Below are positions 16,225 to 24,369 of a DNA stretch of 64,000 nt, in pieces. The DNA lies in NCBI GenBank assembly GCA_001296005.1, contig LJHR01000021.1, positions 1 to 64,000 on the forward strand, given 5' to 3'. Every line of letters begins with the position of its first letter. Position 1 is the stretch's first letter. The translations under genes were made by a program, and so were the position numbers. Origin of the DNA: an alpha proteobacterium AAP38. Its GTDB lineage: Bacteria > Pseudomonadota > Alphaproteobacteria > Azospirillales > Azospirillaceae. Below the pieces are notes generated by a model. The model saw only the letters and a list, made by a program, of their open reading frames with translations. It was not told the DNA's origin and did not search any database.

Positions 16225-18455
16225 ATCGACAGAAGGTCGGCCACATGCCGGTCCCCGGACCGGCTGTCGGCCCAGAAATCGGTGTAGGCGGCCAGTCCCG
16301 CCGCTTGCACCGCCGCATCATCGGCGATCAGCGACAGGCAGCGGGCCAGATCCGCCTCATCCCCGCTGCGGAAAAGCCAGCCGGACACGCCGTCGCGCAC
16401 CCGTTCGGCGGCGGCGGAGATATCGCTGACGATGGCAGGCACGCCGCGTGCCGCCGCCTCGGCCACCGTCAGGCCGAATGTCTCGTACCACAGGCTGGGA
16501 AAGACCAGACAGCGCGTGCAGGACAGCAATTTCTGGATATCGGCACTGTCCAGCCAGCCCGTCACCCGCATGCCGGGAATGGCTTCGATCTCCGCCCGCA
16601 GCGGCCCGTCGCCGGCAAAGGTGATGGGAAGGCCCATGCCGGCGGCCACCCGCGCCAGCATCCGCCCGCCCTTCTCCTCGTCCAGGCGGCCCAGATAGAG
16701 GATCATGTCATTCAGGGCTACAGGCGCCGGCACTGCGCGCACCGCTTCCACCGGGTTGGGCAGGCGGTGGATCTGGGCTTGGCGCGGCAGATACGGGGAC
16801 AGGATGCGGGCGGACCGTTCCGACAGGGCGATATAATGCGCGACAGAGGCCGGGAACCGCCCTGCCGCCCGCTGGATCAACCCCCGCGCCACCCGAAACA
16901 GCTTGTGTGCGTGCCGCCGCTTGTCACAGCGGGTGGTAATGCAGTCACGCGACAAGGCGGCTCGCGTGCAGGGCTGCGCCGTCTGATAGTTGAAAAAGGC
17001 GCCGTTGGGGCAGGCGGGGAAGAAATCATGCAGGGTGCAGATGACGGGGACGCCCATCCGGTCGGCCACCCGCACCGGTGCGGTCGTCAGCGCCTTGGTA
17101 TAGCCGTGCAGATGCACGATGGTCCGGTCGGGCGGCAGGGGGCGCAGGATATCGGCCACCAGACGCGCGGCCCTGCCGTTCCACAGGGCCTGCAACGCCG
17201 CACCGGGATGGCGGCCCGCCTCCAGCAATTCACGCTGGTCCAGGCAATGCACCGTCAGGGGGGCGTCGCGCAACGGGGCGCAGACGGGGCCGACAGCGCC
17301 GACAAAGATCACCCGCGCGCCCGACCGCGACAGCCGTACCGCCTCGTCGATGGCCACCTTGCTGGCCCCGCCCTGCACGTGACAGTAATCATTCAGCATG
17401 AGGATGGTCAGGTCGCGGTCGGATGCGGGCGGCCCTGGTGTTGATGCCTTTCGGCGGATCAGGCGGCGGCCCAGCGCGATACCGGGCAGTTCCACCACCC
17501 GTTCGGCGGCAAAGGCCAGCAGCAGGACCAGCGCCACCGTAACGGCCACCCCCGCGATGCCGGGTTCATACAGGCCGAAAAGCAGCGACAACTGGATGAT
17601 GGGGGCGTGCAGCAGATAGACGCCATAGGACATGTCGGATGTCATCCGCAGCCGGGGCGTCATCAGGGCCAGCACCACCACCAATGCTGCGACCATCACG
17701 GGATAGAGCAGGGGCGGGCGGGCATGCAGCAGGCCCGTGACGGCGGCGGCCAGCGCCAGACCCAAGGCCAGCCCGGCCCAGCGGTTTTCCAGCCGCAGCC
17801 GGTGGCGGTACCGGTAGGCGGCGACGCCCAGCACGAAGAATTGCAGCTGTCCCGGCAATTGCTTGGCCAGGGTGGCATGGCCCGCCCGGTCCAGCAGATG
17901 GTGATAAAGGGCCGACGCCAGGAAGAGGACCACCAGCACCCCGATCCCCCGCCGCTGGAATAGCCGCCAGATGAAGGGCAGCAGCAGGTAGAAGCCGACC
18001 TCGATCTTCAGGGTCCAGAGGCTGGCATTCAGGCTCTGTTCGTACAAACCGCTTAAAGGCCCATTGCCGACATCATATTGCAGGAAGTTGGCGAAGGCGG
18101 CATTGGCCAGGAAATAGGTGGCCATGGACCCCAGATTGCCGGAGACCCCGCCTTGCGCCAGGGCCCCCAGGATCAGGGTCTGGGCAATGATGACCGTGAT
18201 ATAGAGCGGGTAGATGCGGAAGAAGCGCTTGATGAAAAAGCGCTTCGGGTCCGGGTCGCGGTCAAAGCTGTTGGCCACCAGATAGCCGCTGACCACGAAG
18301 AAGCATTCCACGGCCAGGGCCGCATAATTGAAGGGCCAGGGCGGCGACGGGATGGCGATGAACAGCTGATGATGGCCCAGCACCACCAGCAGCGCCAGCA
18401 GCAGCCGCAGGGGCGTGAAGTTGTTATCCGTGAAACCATCATCAGATCGCATCAC
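16182..18455 (-). CDS. Fused acyltransferase-3 / family-4 glycosyltransferase
   Basis: A single 757-residue reading frame with two enzymes. Residues about 1-345 are an integral-membrane acyltransferase-3 domain (about 10 helices; R17 and H28 of LRLLLALLVVLGHH are the usual active residues), which normally O-acetylates surface sugars. Residues about 358-757 are a GT-B glycosyltransferase (NDYCHVQGGASKVA start; YLGRLDEEKGG; ETFGLTVAEAAARGVP nucleotide-sugar motif). A short linker (about 345-358) joins them. These are normally separate proteins. The fusion would place a transferase on the cytoplasmic face directly under an acylating membrane domain. There is no stop or frame change between them. 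Confidence 0.85.
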   Translation of the reverse strand: MMRSDDGFTDNNFTPLRLLLALLVVLGHHQLFIAIPSPPWPFNYAALAVECFFVVSGYLVANSFDRDPDPKRFFIKRFFRIYPLYITVIIAQTLILGALAQGGVSGNLGSMATYFLANAAFANFLQYDVGNGPLSGLYEQSLNASLWTLKIEVGFYLLLPFIWRLFQRRGIGVLVVLFLASALYHHLLDRAGHATLAKQLPGQLQFFVLGVAAYRYRHRLRLENRWAGLALGLALAAAVTGLLHARPPLLYPVMVAALVVVLALMTPRLRMTSDMSYGVYLLHAPIIQLSLLFGLYEPGIAGVAVTVALVLLLAFAAERVVELPGIALGRRLIRRKASTPGPPASDRDLTILMLNDYCHVQGGASKVAIDEAVRLSRSGARVIFVGAVGPVCAPLRDAPLTVHCLDQRELLEAGRHPGAALQALWNGRAARLVADILRPLPPDRTIVHLHGYTKALTTAPVRVADRMGVPVICTLHDFFPACPNGAFFNYQTAQPCTRAALSRDCITTRCDKRRHAHKLFRVARGLIQRAAGRFPASVAHYIALSERSARILSPYLPRQAQIHRLPNPVEAVRAVPAPVALNDMILYLGRLDEEKGGRMLARVAAGMGLPITFAGDGPLRAEIEAIPGMRVTGWLDSADIQKLLSCTRCLVFPSLWYETFGLTVAEAAARGVPAIVSDISAAAERVRDGVSGWLFRSGDEADLARCLSLIADDAAVQAAGLAAYTDFWADSRSGDRHVADLLSIYRAAVARDAVAAA

Positions 18456-18658
18456 TTCAGGCTCCCGCTATCCGTTGAACACCGGGCCGATACTTGGGTG
18501 CAGATGCGAACCCGAAATCGGCGTGAAGTCCGGCCTTGCCAGAACTATTTAGTGTCACCTTCACAGGCTGGGTTGTGATCACCCTGTGACCCGCTCCTTT
18601 GCCCGGTGCGCATCCGAATTCTGGATGTTATGGCAGGGGGGAACTGAACGGGATCATC

Positions 18659-20026
18659 ATGACCCAGGACTGTACCAACCAGAAGGCGATCAGGGGGCCG
18701 GGCCGCTGGCATCCGCGCCAACTGCGCGCCTCGCTGTCGGCCCGGCCCTTCCTGCGCAATGTCTCCATCCTGCTGACGGGGGCGGCTGGGGGGCAGATGA
18801 TTGCCCTGCTGCTGTCGCCGCTGCTAACGCGGCTATACACGCCGCAGCAGTTCGGGACCTTGAGCGTCTATTCCGCTGCCCTGACCATGATCGTGGTCGT
18901 GGCGTGCTTGCGCTATGAATTCGCCCTGCTGCTGGTGCGGCGGCGGGCGGATGCCGTCAATCTGACAGCGGTCTGCCTGTGTGCGCTGCTGCTGACCACG
19001 GCGGCGCTGGGCGTTGCGGTCTTCGCGGTGCCGGCGGCGACGCTGCGGGCGCTGTGGCCGCTACCCCTGGATGAGGGGCCGCTGGCGCTTTACCAGGGGC
19101 TGCTGGTCCTGGGCTATTTCTGCCTCGGCTTCTACTACATCGCCTTGCAACTGGCCACGCGGGCCGGCGACTTCCCCGCCATCGCCAAGACAAGGCTGGC
19201 GCAGGGGCTGGTGGGACCGGTCAGCCAGATCGGGCTGGCCCTGGCGGGGCTGGGGGCGCCGGGTCTGCTGGCCGGCTTCGTCCTGGGGCAATCGGCGGGA
19301 AGCTTCGGCCTGTTCGGCTGTGTCCTGGCCCGGATGCGGCGTGTCTGGCGGCTGCTATCCTGGCGGCGCATGCGGGTGCTGGCCCGGCGCTATATCCGTT
19401 TCCCGCTGATCAGCAGCTGGGCCGCCCTGATCGACGCGGCGGGCAGCAGCCAGTTGCTGTATCTCTTGGCCGGCATCGCCTTTTCCCCCGCCGTGGCCGG
19501 CTTTATCTTCCTGGTGGAACGGGTGGTCTCGCGCCCGCTGGCCATCGTCGGGACCTCCATATTGCAGGTCTATATGGGGGAGGCGGGAAAGATTGCGGCC
19601 AGCGACCCCACCCGCCTGAAACGCCGCTTCGCACAGGTCGTGTCGCGGCAATTCCTGCTGGCGCTCCTTTGGATTCTGGCCGCCAACCTGGCCGCGTCCG
19701 TCGCCTTTGCCCGCATTTTCGGGCCGGAATGGCAGCAGGCGGTGACCTATCTGCACGCGCTCAGCCTCGGCTATCTGGCGCAGGCGGTTGTCCAGCCCGT
19801 GTTCCACACGCTTCAGATCCTGGGCCGGCAGGGGCTGGCCGCCGGCTGGCAGGTGGGGCGGCTGTGCCTTACGGTCTGCGTGTTCCTGGCCGGTATGGCC
19901 CAGGGATGGGCCGCCCCTTGGGTGATCGCGGGATACAGCGCGGCACAGGCCGTCTGCTGCCTGCTGCTGCTGGCCCTCATGGTGCGGGCCATCGATCAAC
20001 AACGGGACGAAGGGGTGAAGGGATGA
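18659..20026 (+). CDS. Polysaccharide flippase (Wzx / MATE-type)
   Basis: A 455-residue protein with about 12 hydrophobic helices in the polysaccharide-biosynthesis (RfbX/Wzx) pattern. Near the N-terminus, FLRNVSILLTGAAGGQMIAL and LTRLYTPQQFGTLSVYSA carry the typical Wzx start. Its job would be to flip lipid-linked repeat units across the inner membrane. The ATG at 18659 is the likeliest start although the Shine-Dalgarno is distant; a start at 18599 would add 20 non-conserved residues. The stop overlaps the next gene by 4 bases. Confidence 0.85.
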   Translation: MTQDCTNQKAIRGPGRWHPRQLRASLSARPFLRNVSILLTGAAGGQMIALLLSPLLTRLYTPQQFGTLSVYSAALTMIVVVACLRYEFALLLVRRRADAVNLTAVCLCALLLTTAALGVAVFAVPAATLRALWPLPLDEGPLALYQGLLVLGYFCLGFYYIALQLATRAGDFPAIAKTRLAQGLVGPVSQIGLALAGLGAPGLLAGFVLGQSAGSFGLFGCVLARMRRVWRLLSWRRMRVLARRYIRFPLISSWAALIDAAGSSQLLYLLAGIAFSPAVAGFIFLVERVVSRPLAIVGTSILQVYMGEAGKIAASDPTRLKRRFAQVVSRQFLLALLWILAANLAASVAFARIFGPEWQQAVTYLHALSLGYLAQAVVQPVFHTLQILGRQGLAAGWQVGRLCLTVCVFLAGMAQGWAAPWVIAGYSAAQAVCCLLLLALMVRAIDQQRDEGVKG

Positions 20027-20397
20027 AACACACCGCCGCCATCATTGCGCTGCTGCTGGGCGCGACGCCCATGGCCGCCGCAGCCCCCTTCTGTGTCAAG
20101 GTCACGGGCGTGCCGGCCCAATGCCTCTATGTCGATCCCGCCGCCTGTCAGCGGGAGGCGGACAGGGCCGGCGGGCGCTGCGTCACCAATGAGCGGGAGT
20201 TTGAAAGGCCCATCGCCGCCCTGCCTTACTGTCTGGCGCGGGCCGGCAATGTCATGTCCTGCGTCTACCCCGCCTATGCCGATTGCGAGACGGATGCCCG
20301 GCGCCTGGGCGGGACCTGCGTCGCCGCCAGGCTGCCGCCCCGGCCCGGTCCGGTAAAGGAACCGGGCACCGATCCCTTCGCCATCACCCGTCCTTAG
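20023..20397 (+). CDS. Secreted Cys-rich protein with two DUF3551-like repeats
   Basis: A 124-residue protein with a clear signal peptide (about 1-20, ending AAA). The mature part has two copies of one unit: PFCVKVTGVPAQCLYVDPAA... ending GGRCV, and LPYCLARAGNVMSCVYPAYA... ending GGTCV. The spacing C-x9/10-C-x-Y-x4/5-C-x8/9-GG-x-C is the same and recalls DUF3551 proteins of alphaproteobacteria, which usually carry one unit. Eight cysteines suggest disulfides in the periplasm. The start overlaps the flippase stop (ATGA), so it is coupled to polysaccharide export. Function unknown. Confidence 0.78.
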   Translation: MKHTAAIIALLLGATPMAAAAPFCVKVTGVPAQCLYVDPAACQREADRAGGRCVTNEREFERPIAALPYCLARAGNVMSCVYPAYADCETDARRLGGTCVAARLPPRPGPVKEPGTDPFAITRP

Positions 20398-20540
20398 AGC
20401 GCGTTTCCGTTGACTGGAAATACGCTCCAGCTTTTGGTTCCTCAAGCGCCGGCGCCGCATCCGCGGCTTGGCTTCACGCCGCACGTGCGGCGCGGCGGCA
20501 GTCGCCGCCGGAGCTGTTTCCGGTATACCGAAAACAGCTC
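20397..20540 (-). repeat. Structured interspersed repeat, copy B (inverted)
   Basis: Read on the minus strand, this copy has: hairpin GAGCTGTTTTCGG/CCGGAAACAGCTC (20511-20540); an 8-bp stem with loop AC; the palindrome CGCCGCACGTGCGGCG; linker TGAAGCCAAG; GCCGC-GGAT-GCGGC; tail GCCGGCGCTTGAGGAAC; and an end hairpin (20397-20427). It closely matches copy C at 47726-47875, and most core differences keep base pairing. It fills the gap between the convergent stops at 20397 and 20545. Confidence 0.85.
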
Positions 20541-20544
20541 TAGA

Positions 20545-22476
20545 TCACGGCGGCCCGTCGCGAAGATCGGGCACGAAGCGACCAAAGCCGCGTTCGGGAA
20601 AGTCCGTGACGGGCACGGGCGGCGTCGTATCGCCGGCGGCGCGGCCCACATAGATCTGATACCGGCTGCCGGACCTCAGTGATTCCTCGACAAAACCGGC
20701 GGACAGGGAGGAGCCGGTGTTGATGAAGGTGGGCACCGTGGCCGGTGCCCCGTCGCGCACGACATAGACCAGCCCGCCGAGAATGTCGGTCCGCGCCCCC
20801 TCGCGGTTGTCCAGCACGGTGCAGACCCCCTCGGTCTTCAGGCCCAGGATGGAAAGCGGGCTGCCCCGGTTGATGATGCGGGTCGTCGTGCCCTCGCTGT
20901 CGAACTGGCGCGCGAATACCGGCTGCGGCCCCGTGATGCGCAGCAGGCCGCAGCACATATTGTCCAGGAAGGCCCGGCCGCCGGTGGCGCGGCGGTCCAG
21001 CATGGTGGTGCCGGCGGACACGATGTCCCGCATCACGATCTCCCGCCCGCCCGACAGTTCCACCCCGACCTGTTCGCCCAGACCGGTATTGTCAAAGGCC
21101 AGCCGTTCAATGAACAAGGGCGGCCCCGCCGTTGCGGCGCGGAACATGCCGTTGGTGCGGGCAAAGGCTGGGCGGCGGTTGATGACGCGGATGGTGGAAT
21201 TCATGCCCACGATCCGTTGCAGGCTGGCCGGGATATCCACGCTGTCATTCACGGCGTAGGTGCCGTTGGGCAGATAGACAACGGCAGCCCCCGATGCAAA
21301 CGCCTGACGCAAGGCCTGTGTCGCATCCTGCGCGGGATCACCGGTGGCGCCATAGGTGGCGACATTCACCCATTGCCCGGCTTCCACCACGGGCACCGGC
21401 GGCGGGTCCGCCCATGCTGTACGGCCAGCGGGCGGCGGTGCGGCCTGCCAGTTGCTGCGCCCTTGCAGCACCCCGCTTTGTACCGTGCCGCCGATGGACA
21501 GGTCGCGCAGGGTGACGAAGCCGTCATTGCGGATCAGGTCCGCCACGCTGCCACCGGGCGCCGTCCCGCCCTCGATCGCCAGAAAGGCCTTGTCGCCGAC
21601 ATTGATGATCCGCCCCGATGGTCCATCGATGCTCAGGTTGCGGAAGGTCAGGGCATTCTGGCTGTTGGTGATGGCCGTGTCCGTTTGGTTCGACAGGTTC
21701 ACATGTTCGAAGGTCAGGCCATATTCGGTCTGGGCGGTTGCGATGCCGGTGGCAAAACCTTCAATGGTCAGATGCTGGATTAGGGTGGGGCCCGGCCATT
21801 TGCGGGTCATGGACAGGCCCACGGCCCCGCTGCCGGCCCCGGCGCGCAACGTGACATGACGGATGGCACCACTATTGTTGCCCAGATAATCGATGGCGAT
21901 GGCACCGGGATTGCCGCTGCCGACATCGATGGTCATGTTCTCCACGAAATTCATGTAGGCGTCGTTGCCCTCTCCCCGGCCCGGATAATCCTTGCCACCT
22001 TCCGTCGCCCCGCTGCGGTACAGTTTGGAACTGGTCAGGATCACGGGCTGCGGGCGCTGCGGATCGCCATAGCCCGGGGCCTGGTCGGGCAGTTTCAGCA
22101 CCGTTCCGGTTTCCGATTGCCCGATCAGGACGAAGCCCGATGCGAACCGCCCATCGGCATAGCGTTTCAGCAGCGGGGCCGTGATGCGGTAGGTACCGTT
22201 GGGCACGAAGACCAGCCGGTCCTGCCAGAAGCTGGCGCCCGTATCCCCGCCGCTGGCCGCCAGTGCGGCCAGGAAGGCGGCGGTGTCGTCGGTATGCCCG
22301 TCGCCCACCGCCCCGAAATCGCGCACATTCAGGGCGCTGCTGTCGGCGGGATAGAGTTCCGCCCGCGCCTGAAGTGCTGGCAGCAGCACGCAGAGCAGCA
22401 GCGGCAGGACGATTTTATGCCACGGCTGCCGCCATGCCGGCACCGGCAAGCGCCCGGTAATGTCGTTCGTAATCAT
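20545..22476 (-). CDS. Secreted pectate-lyase-fold (right-handed beta-helix) protein
   Basis: A 643-residue protein. The export signal lies about residues 20-40 (hydrophobic VLPLLLCVLLPALQARA). Two pectate-lyase-3/GH28-type starts follow: LNVRDFGAVGDGHTDDTAAF near residue 48, and VNVATYGATGDPAQDATQAL near residue 370. Each has a beta-helix behind it, so the protein looks like an internal duplication. Phage tailspikes, polysaccharide lyases and epimerases share this fold; no catalytic set is obvious. The ATG at 22476 lies 62 bases inside the GT4 gene; GTG at 22443 is an alternative start with a smaller overlap. It probably cleaves, modifies or binds the exported polysaccharide. Confidence 0.82.
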   Translation of the reverse strand: MITNDITGRLPVPAWRQPWHKIVLPLLLCVLLPALQARAELYPADSSALNVRDFGAVGDGHTDDTAAFLAALAASGGDTGASFWQDRLVFVPNGTYRITAPLLKRYADGRFASGFVLIGQSETGTVLKLPDQAPGYGDPQRPQPVILTSSKLYRSGATEGGKDYPGRGEGNDAYMNFVENMTIDVGSGNPGAIAIDYLGNNSGAIRHVTLRAGAGSGAVGLSMTRKWPGPTLIQHLTIEGFATGIATAQTEYGLTFEHVNLSNQTDTAITNSQNALTFRNLSIDGPSGRIINVGDKAFLAIEGGTAPGGSVADLIRNDGFVTLRDLSIGGTVQSGVLQGRSNWQAAPPPAGRTAWADPPPVPVVEAGQWVNVATYGATGDPAQDATQALRQAFASGAAVVYLPNGTYAVNDSVDIPASLQRIVGMNSTIRVINRRPAFARTNGMFRAATAGPPLFIERLAFDNTGLGEQVGVELSGGREIVMRDIVSAGTTMLDRRATGGRAFLDNMCCGLLRITGPQPVFARQFDSEGTTTRIINRGSPLSILGLKTEGVCTVLDNREGARTDILGGLVYVVRDGAPATVPTFINTGSSLSAGFVEESLRSGSRYQIYVGRAAGDTTPPVPVTDFPERGFGRFVPDLRDGPP

Positions 22477-23659
22477 CGATCATGCGCTCCATGCTGAAGC
22501 GTCGGGCCAGGGCCGCCGACGCGTCGGGCAGTTCCGGCAGGGCACCCGGATCGCGGGCCAGCCGCGCCATCAGGGTGGCCAGCGCGCCGGCATCGCCGGG
22601 CCGGAACAGAAAGCCAGTGCGCCCGGCCTCCACGAATTCGGGAATGCCGCCAATATCGCTGCCCAGCAGGCCCAGGCCGTAGGCGGCAGCCTCCACGATG
22701 GTCACGGGCGCATTCTCAAACCACAGGGACGGCAGCAGCAGATGCCCCGCCCGCGTCAGGGCCTCCACCTTCGCCGGCCCGTCCAGAAAGCCCAGATAGC
22801 GGATGCGCGGGTCGGCGGCTGCGGCTGCCCGCACCTTCCCCTCCAGCGGTCCCTTGCCCGCGATGGATAGTTCCACGGGCAGGTCGCGCGGCAGGATGGC
22901 CATGGCCTTCAGCGCCGTCTCTACCCCCTTTTCCACCGTCAGCCGCGTCAGCATCAGGAACCGGCCGCGGCTGTCCGGGGGCCGGTTCTGGCGGATATCG
23001 TCGGCGTCGGGGGGCAGGGGAATGCCATTATGCACCACGGTCCCGACCCCGGCGCGCAGGCCCGCGCGCTGATGCAGGTCCAGAAGGAAGCGTGACGGGC
23101 TGGCGAACAGGCCGACATGGCGGGTGGTGCGGATATGCCAGTGCCGGTACAGCCGGCAATGGACGCGCGGCCTGGTGCACAGCCGCCAGTCATGGGTCAG
23201 CAGGAAGGCGCGCGGACACAGCAGATGATAATCATGTGCCGTGTGCAGCACGGGCACGCCATCGGCCCGCGCGCGCGCCCAGATGGCGGCGGAAAACCCG
23301 TCGATCAGATGGCTGTGCAGGATATCCGGTCTGGCCCCGTCCAGGATGGTGCCCAGCCGGCGGGCCGCGTCCCGGTTCCAGGCATCCTTGGCATGCCAAA
23401 GCCATTTGCGCGGGCCGGGGTTCAGCGAGCGTTCGAATGACCAGTAGAGATTGGGCGGGAAGAAGCGGATCACCTCCACCCCGTCCCGCTGTTCCACCGG
23501 ATAGGGTTCCATGTCCGGGCCGCAGGTGGAAACAACGGTGACCCGGTGCCCGCGCCGCACCAGCCCCTCGCACAGGAAGGCCACGATCCGCTCCGCCCCG
23601 CCGGCCATCAGCGGCGGGTAGAGATTATTCACGACCATGATATGCAGGCGCTGCGTCAT
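22415..23659 (-). CDS. Family-4 glycosyltransferase
   Basis: A 414-residue GT-B retaining glycosyltransferase. The N-terminal acceptor domain opens with NNLYPPLMAGGAERIVAFL, and the donor domain shows LMLTRLTVEKGVETALKAM and ENAPVTIVEAAAYGLGLLGS (the nucleotide-sugar E-x7-E motif). It adds a sugar to the lipid-linked repeat; which sugar cannot be told. It overlaps the start of the CpsD-like gene before it by 4 bases and the beta-helix gene after it by 62 bases, so it is translated as part of the operon. Confidence 0.9.
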   Translation of the reverse strand: MTQRLHIMVVNNLYPPLMAGGAERIVAFLCEGLVRRGHRVTVVSTCGPDMEPYPVEQRDGVEVIRFFPPNLYWSFERSLNPGPRKWLWHAKDAWNRDAARRLGTILDGARPDILHSHLIDGFSAAIWARARADGVPVLHTAHDYHLLCPRAFLLTHDWRLCTRPRVHCRLYRHWHIRTTRHVGLFASPSRFLLDLHQRAGLRAGVGTVVHNGIPLPPDADDIRQNRPPDSRGRFLMLTRLTVEKGVETALKAMAILPRDLPVELSIAGKGPLEGKVRAAAAADPRIRYLGFLDGPAKVEALTRAGHLLLPSLWFENAPVTIVEAAAYGLGLLGSDIGGIPEFVEAGRTGFLFRPGDAGALATLMARLARDPGALPELPDASAALARRFSMERMIDDYERHYRALAGAGMAAAVA

Positions 23660-24369
23660 AGCAGCTTCGCCATCCAGCCGGGCATATGGTTCTGCCGGTC
23701 ATGCAGGATGGCCCCCAGGATGGGCCGGTTGCAGCGGACCAGAAGTTCGCGCAGGCGGATGGCCGATGACCGCCGCGTCTGCTCCGCCTCGATCACGATG
23801 ACATTGCCATCGACATGGCCCGACAGGATGGCGCCCAGCGGCTCGCTGTCGGCGGGCGGGGCCACCACGATCACCATGTCGAAATGCCGGCGGAAGCTTT
23901 CGATATGGCCCGCGATCTCGTCCGTTCGGGCCGGCGAGATGCCGCGTCCGGGCCAACCGCGCAGGTCGGCCATGTACATTTCCTGCTCCGGTATCTTCAT
24001 CAGTTCCGCCTGCCGGGCCAGTGCGCGGACAATGCCGTCGGCCCCGGCATCGGCGGCGGACGGCGGCCACGGGGCCCAGGGCTGGCGCGTGCAGTTCAGC
24101 ACCAGCATCTTCTTGCCCAGGACGCTGGCGGCGGCCCAGGCCATGTCCAATGCGATCTCCGATGCGCCGGGGCCGGGACCGGCGGCCAGGAACTGGATGG
24201 CCATACCCCGGTCGGTGGCCAGGACGGCGTCGATTTCCAGGTAAAGCTCGATCAGGTCCACCATGGCCAGATCCTCCGGCACGGGCCAGTCCACCTCCCG
24301 GACTTCATGTTCCTGCCACGGGGGGGCGGGCTCCCGGAACGGTTCCGGGGCGATGTTCAGCTTCGTCAT
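23656..24369 (-). CDS. CpsD/Wzc-like ATPase homologue with degenerate nucleotide site
   Basis: A 237-residue cytoplasmic protein with the BY-kinase/MinD-like fold. The Walker A region reads AAGPGPGASEIALDMAW where active relatives have PGEGKST, so the lysine is missing. Walker A' reads MLVLNCTRQP (usually LLIDADLRRP). Walker B reads DMVIVVAPPADSE (usually DTPP). No C-terminal tyrosine cluster is present. All three motifs are changed in an otherwise collinear protein, so it is probably a pseudo-ATPase with a scaffold role beside the Wzz protein, whose gene it overlaps by 4 bases. It is not truncated. Confidence 0.78.
   Translation of the reverse strand: MTKLNIAPEPFREPAPPWQEHEVREVDWPVPEDLAMVDLIELYLEIDAVLATDRGMAIQFLAAGPGPGASEIALDMAWAAASVLGKKMLVLNCTRQPWAPWPPSAADAGADGIVRALARQAELMKIPEQEMYMADLRGWPGRGISPARTDEIAGHIESFRRHFDMVIVVAPPADSEPLGAILSGHVDGNVIVIEAEQTRRSSAIRLRELLVRCNRPILGAILHDRQNHMPGWMAKLL

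Noticed and set aside
16182-18455. Idea that the acyltransferase-glycosyltransferase is two genes merged by a sequencing error
   Set aside because: Both domains stay in one frame with no interruption, and no second start with a ribosome site is seen at the boundary.
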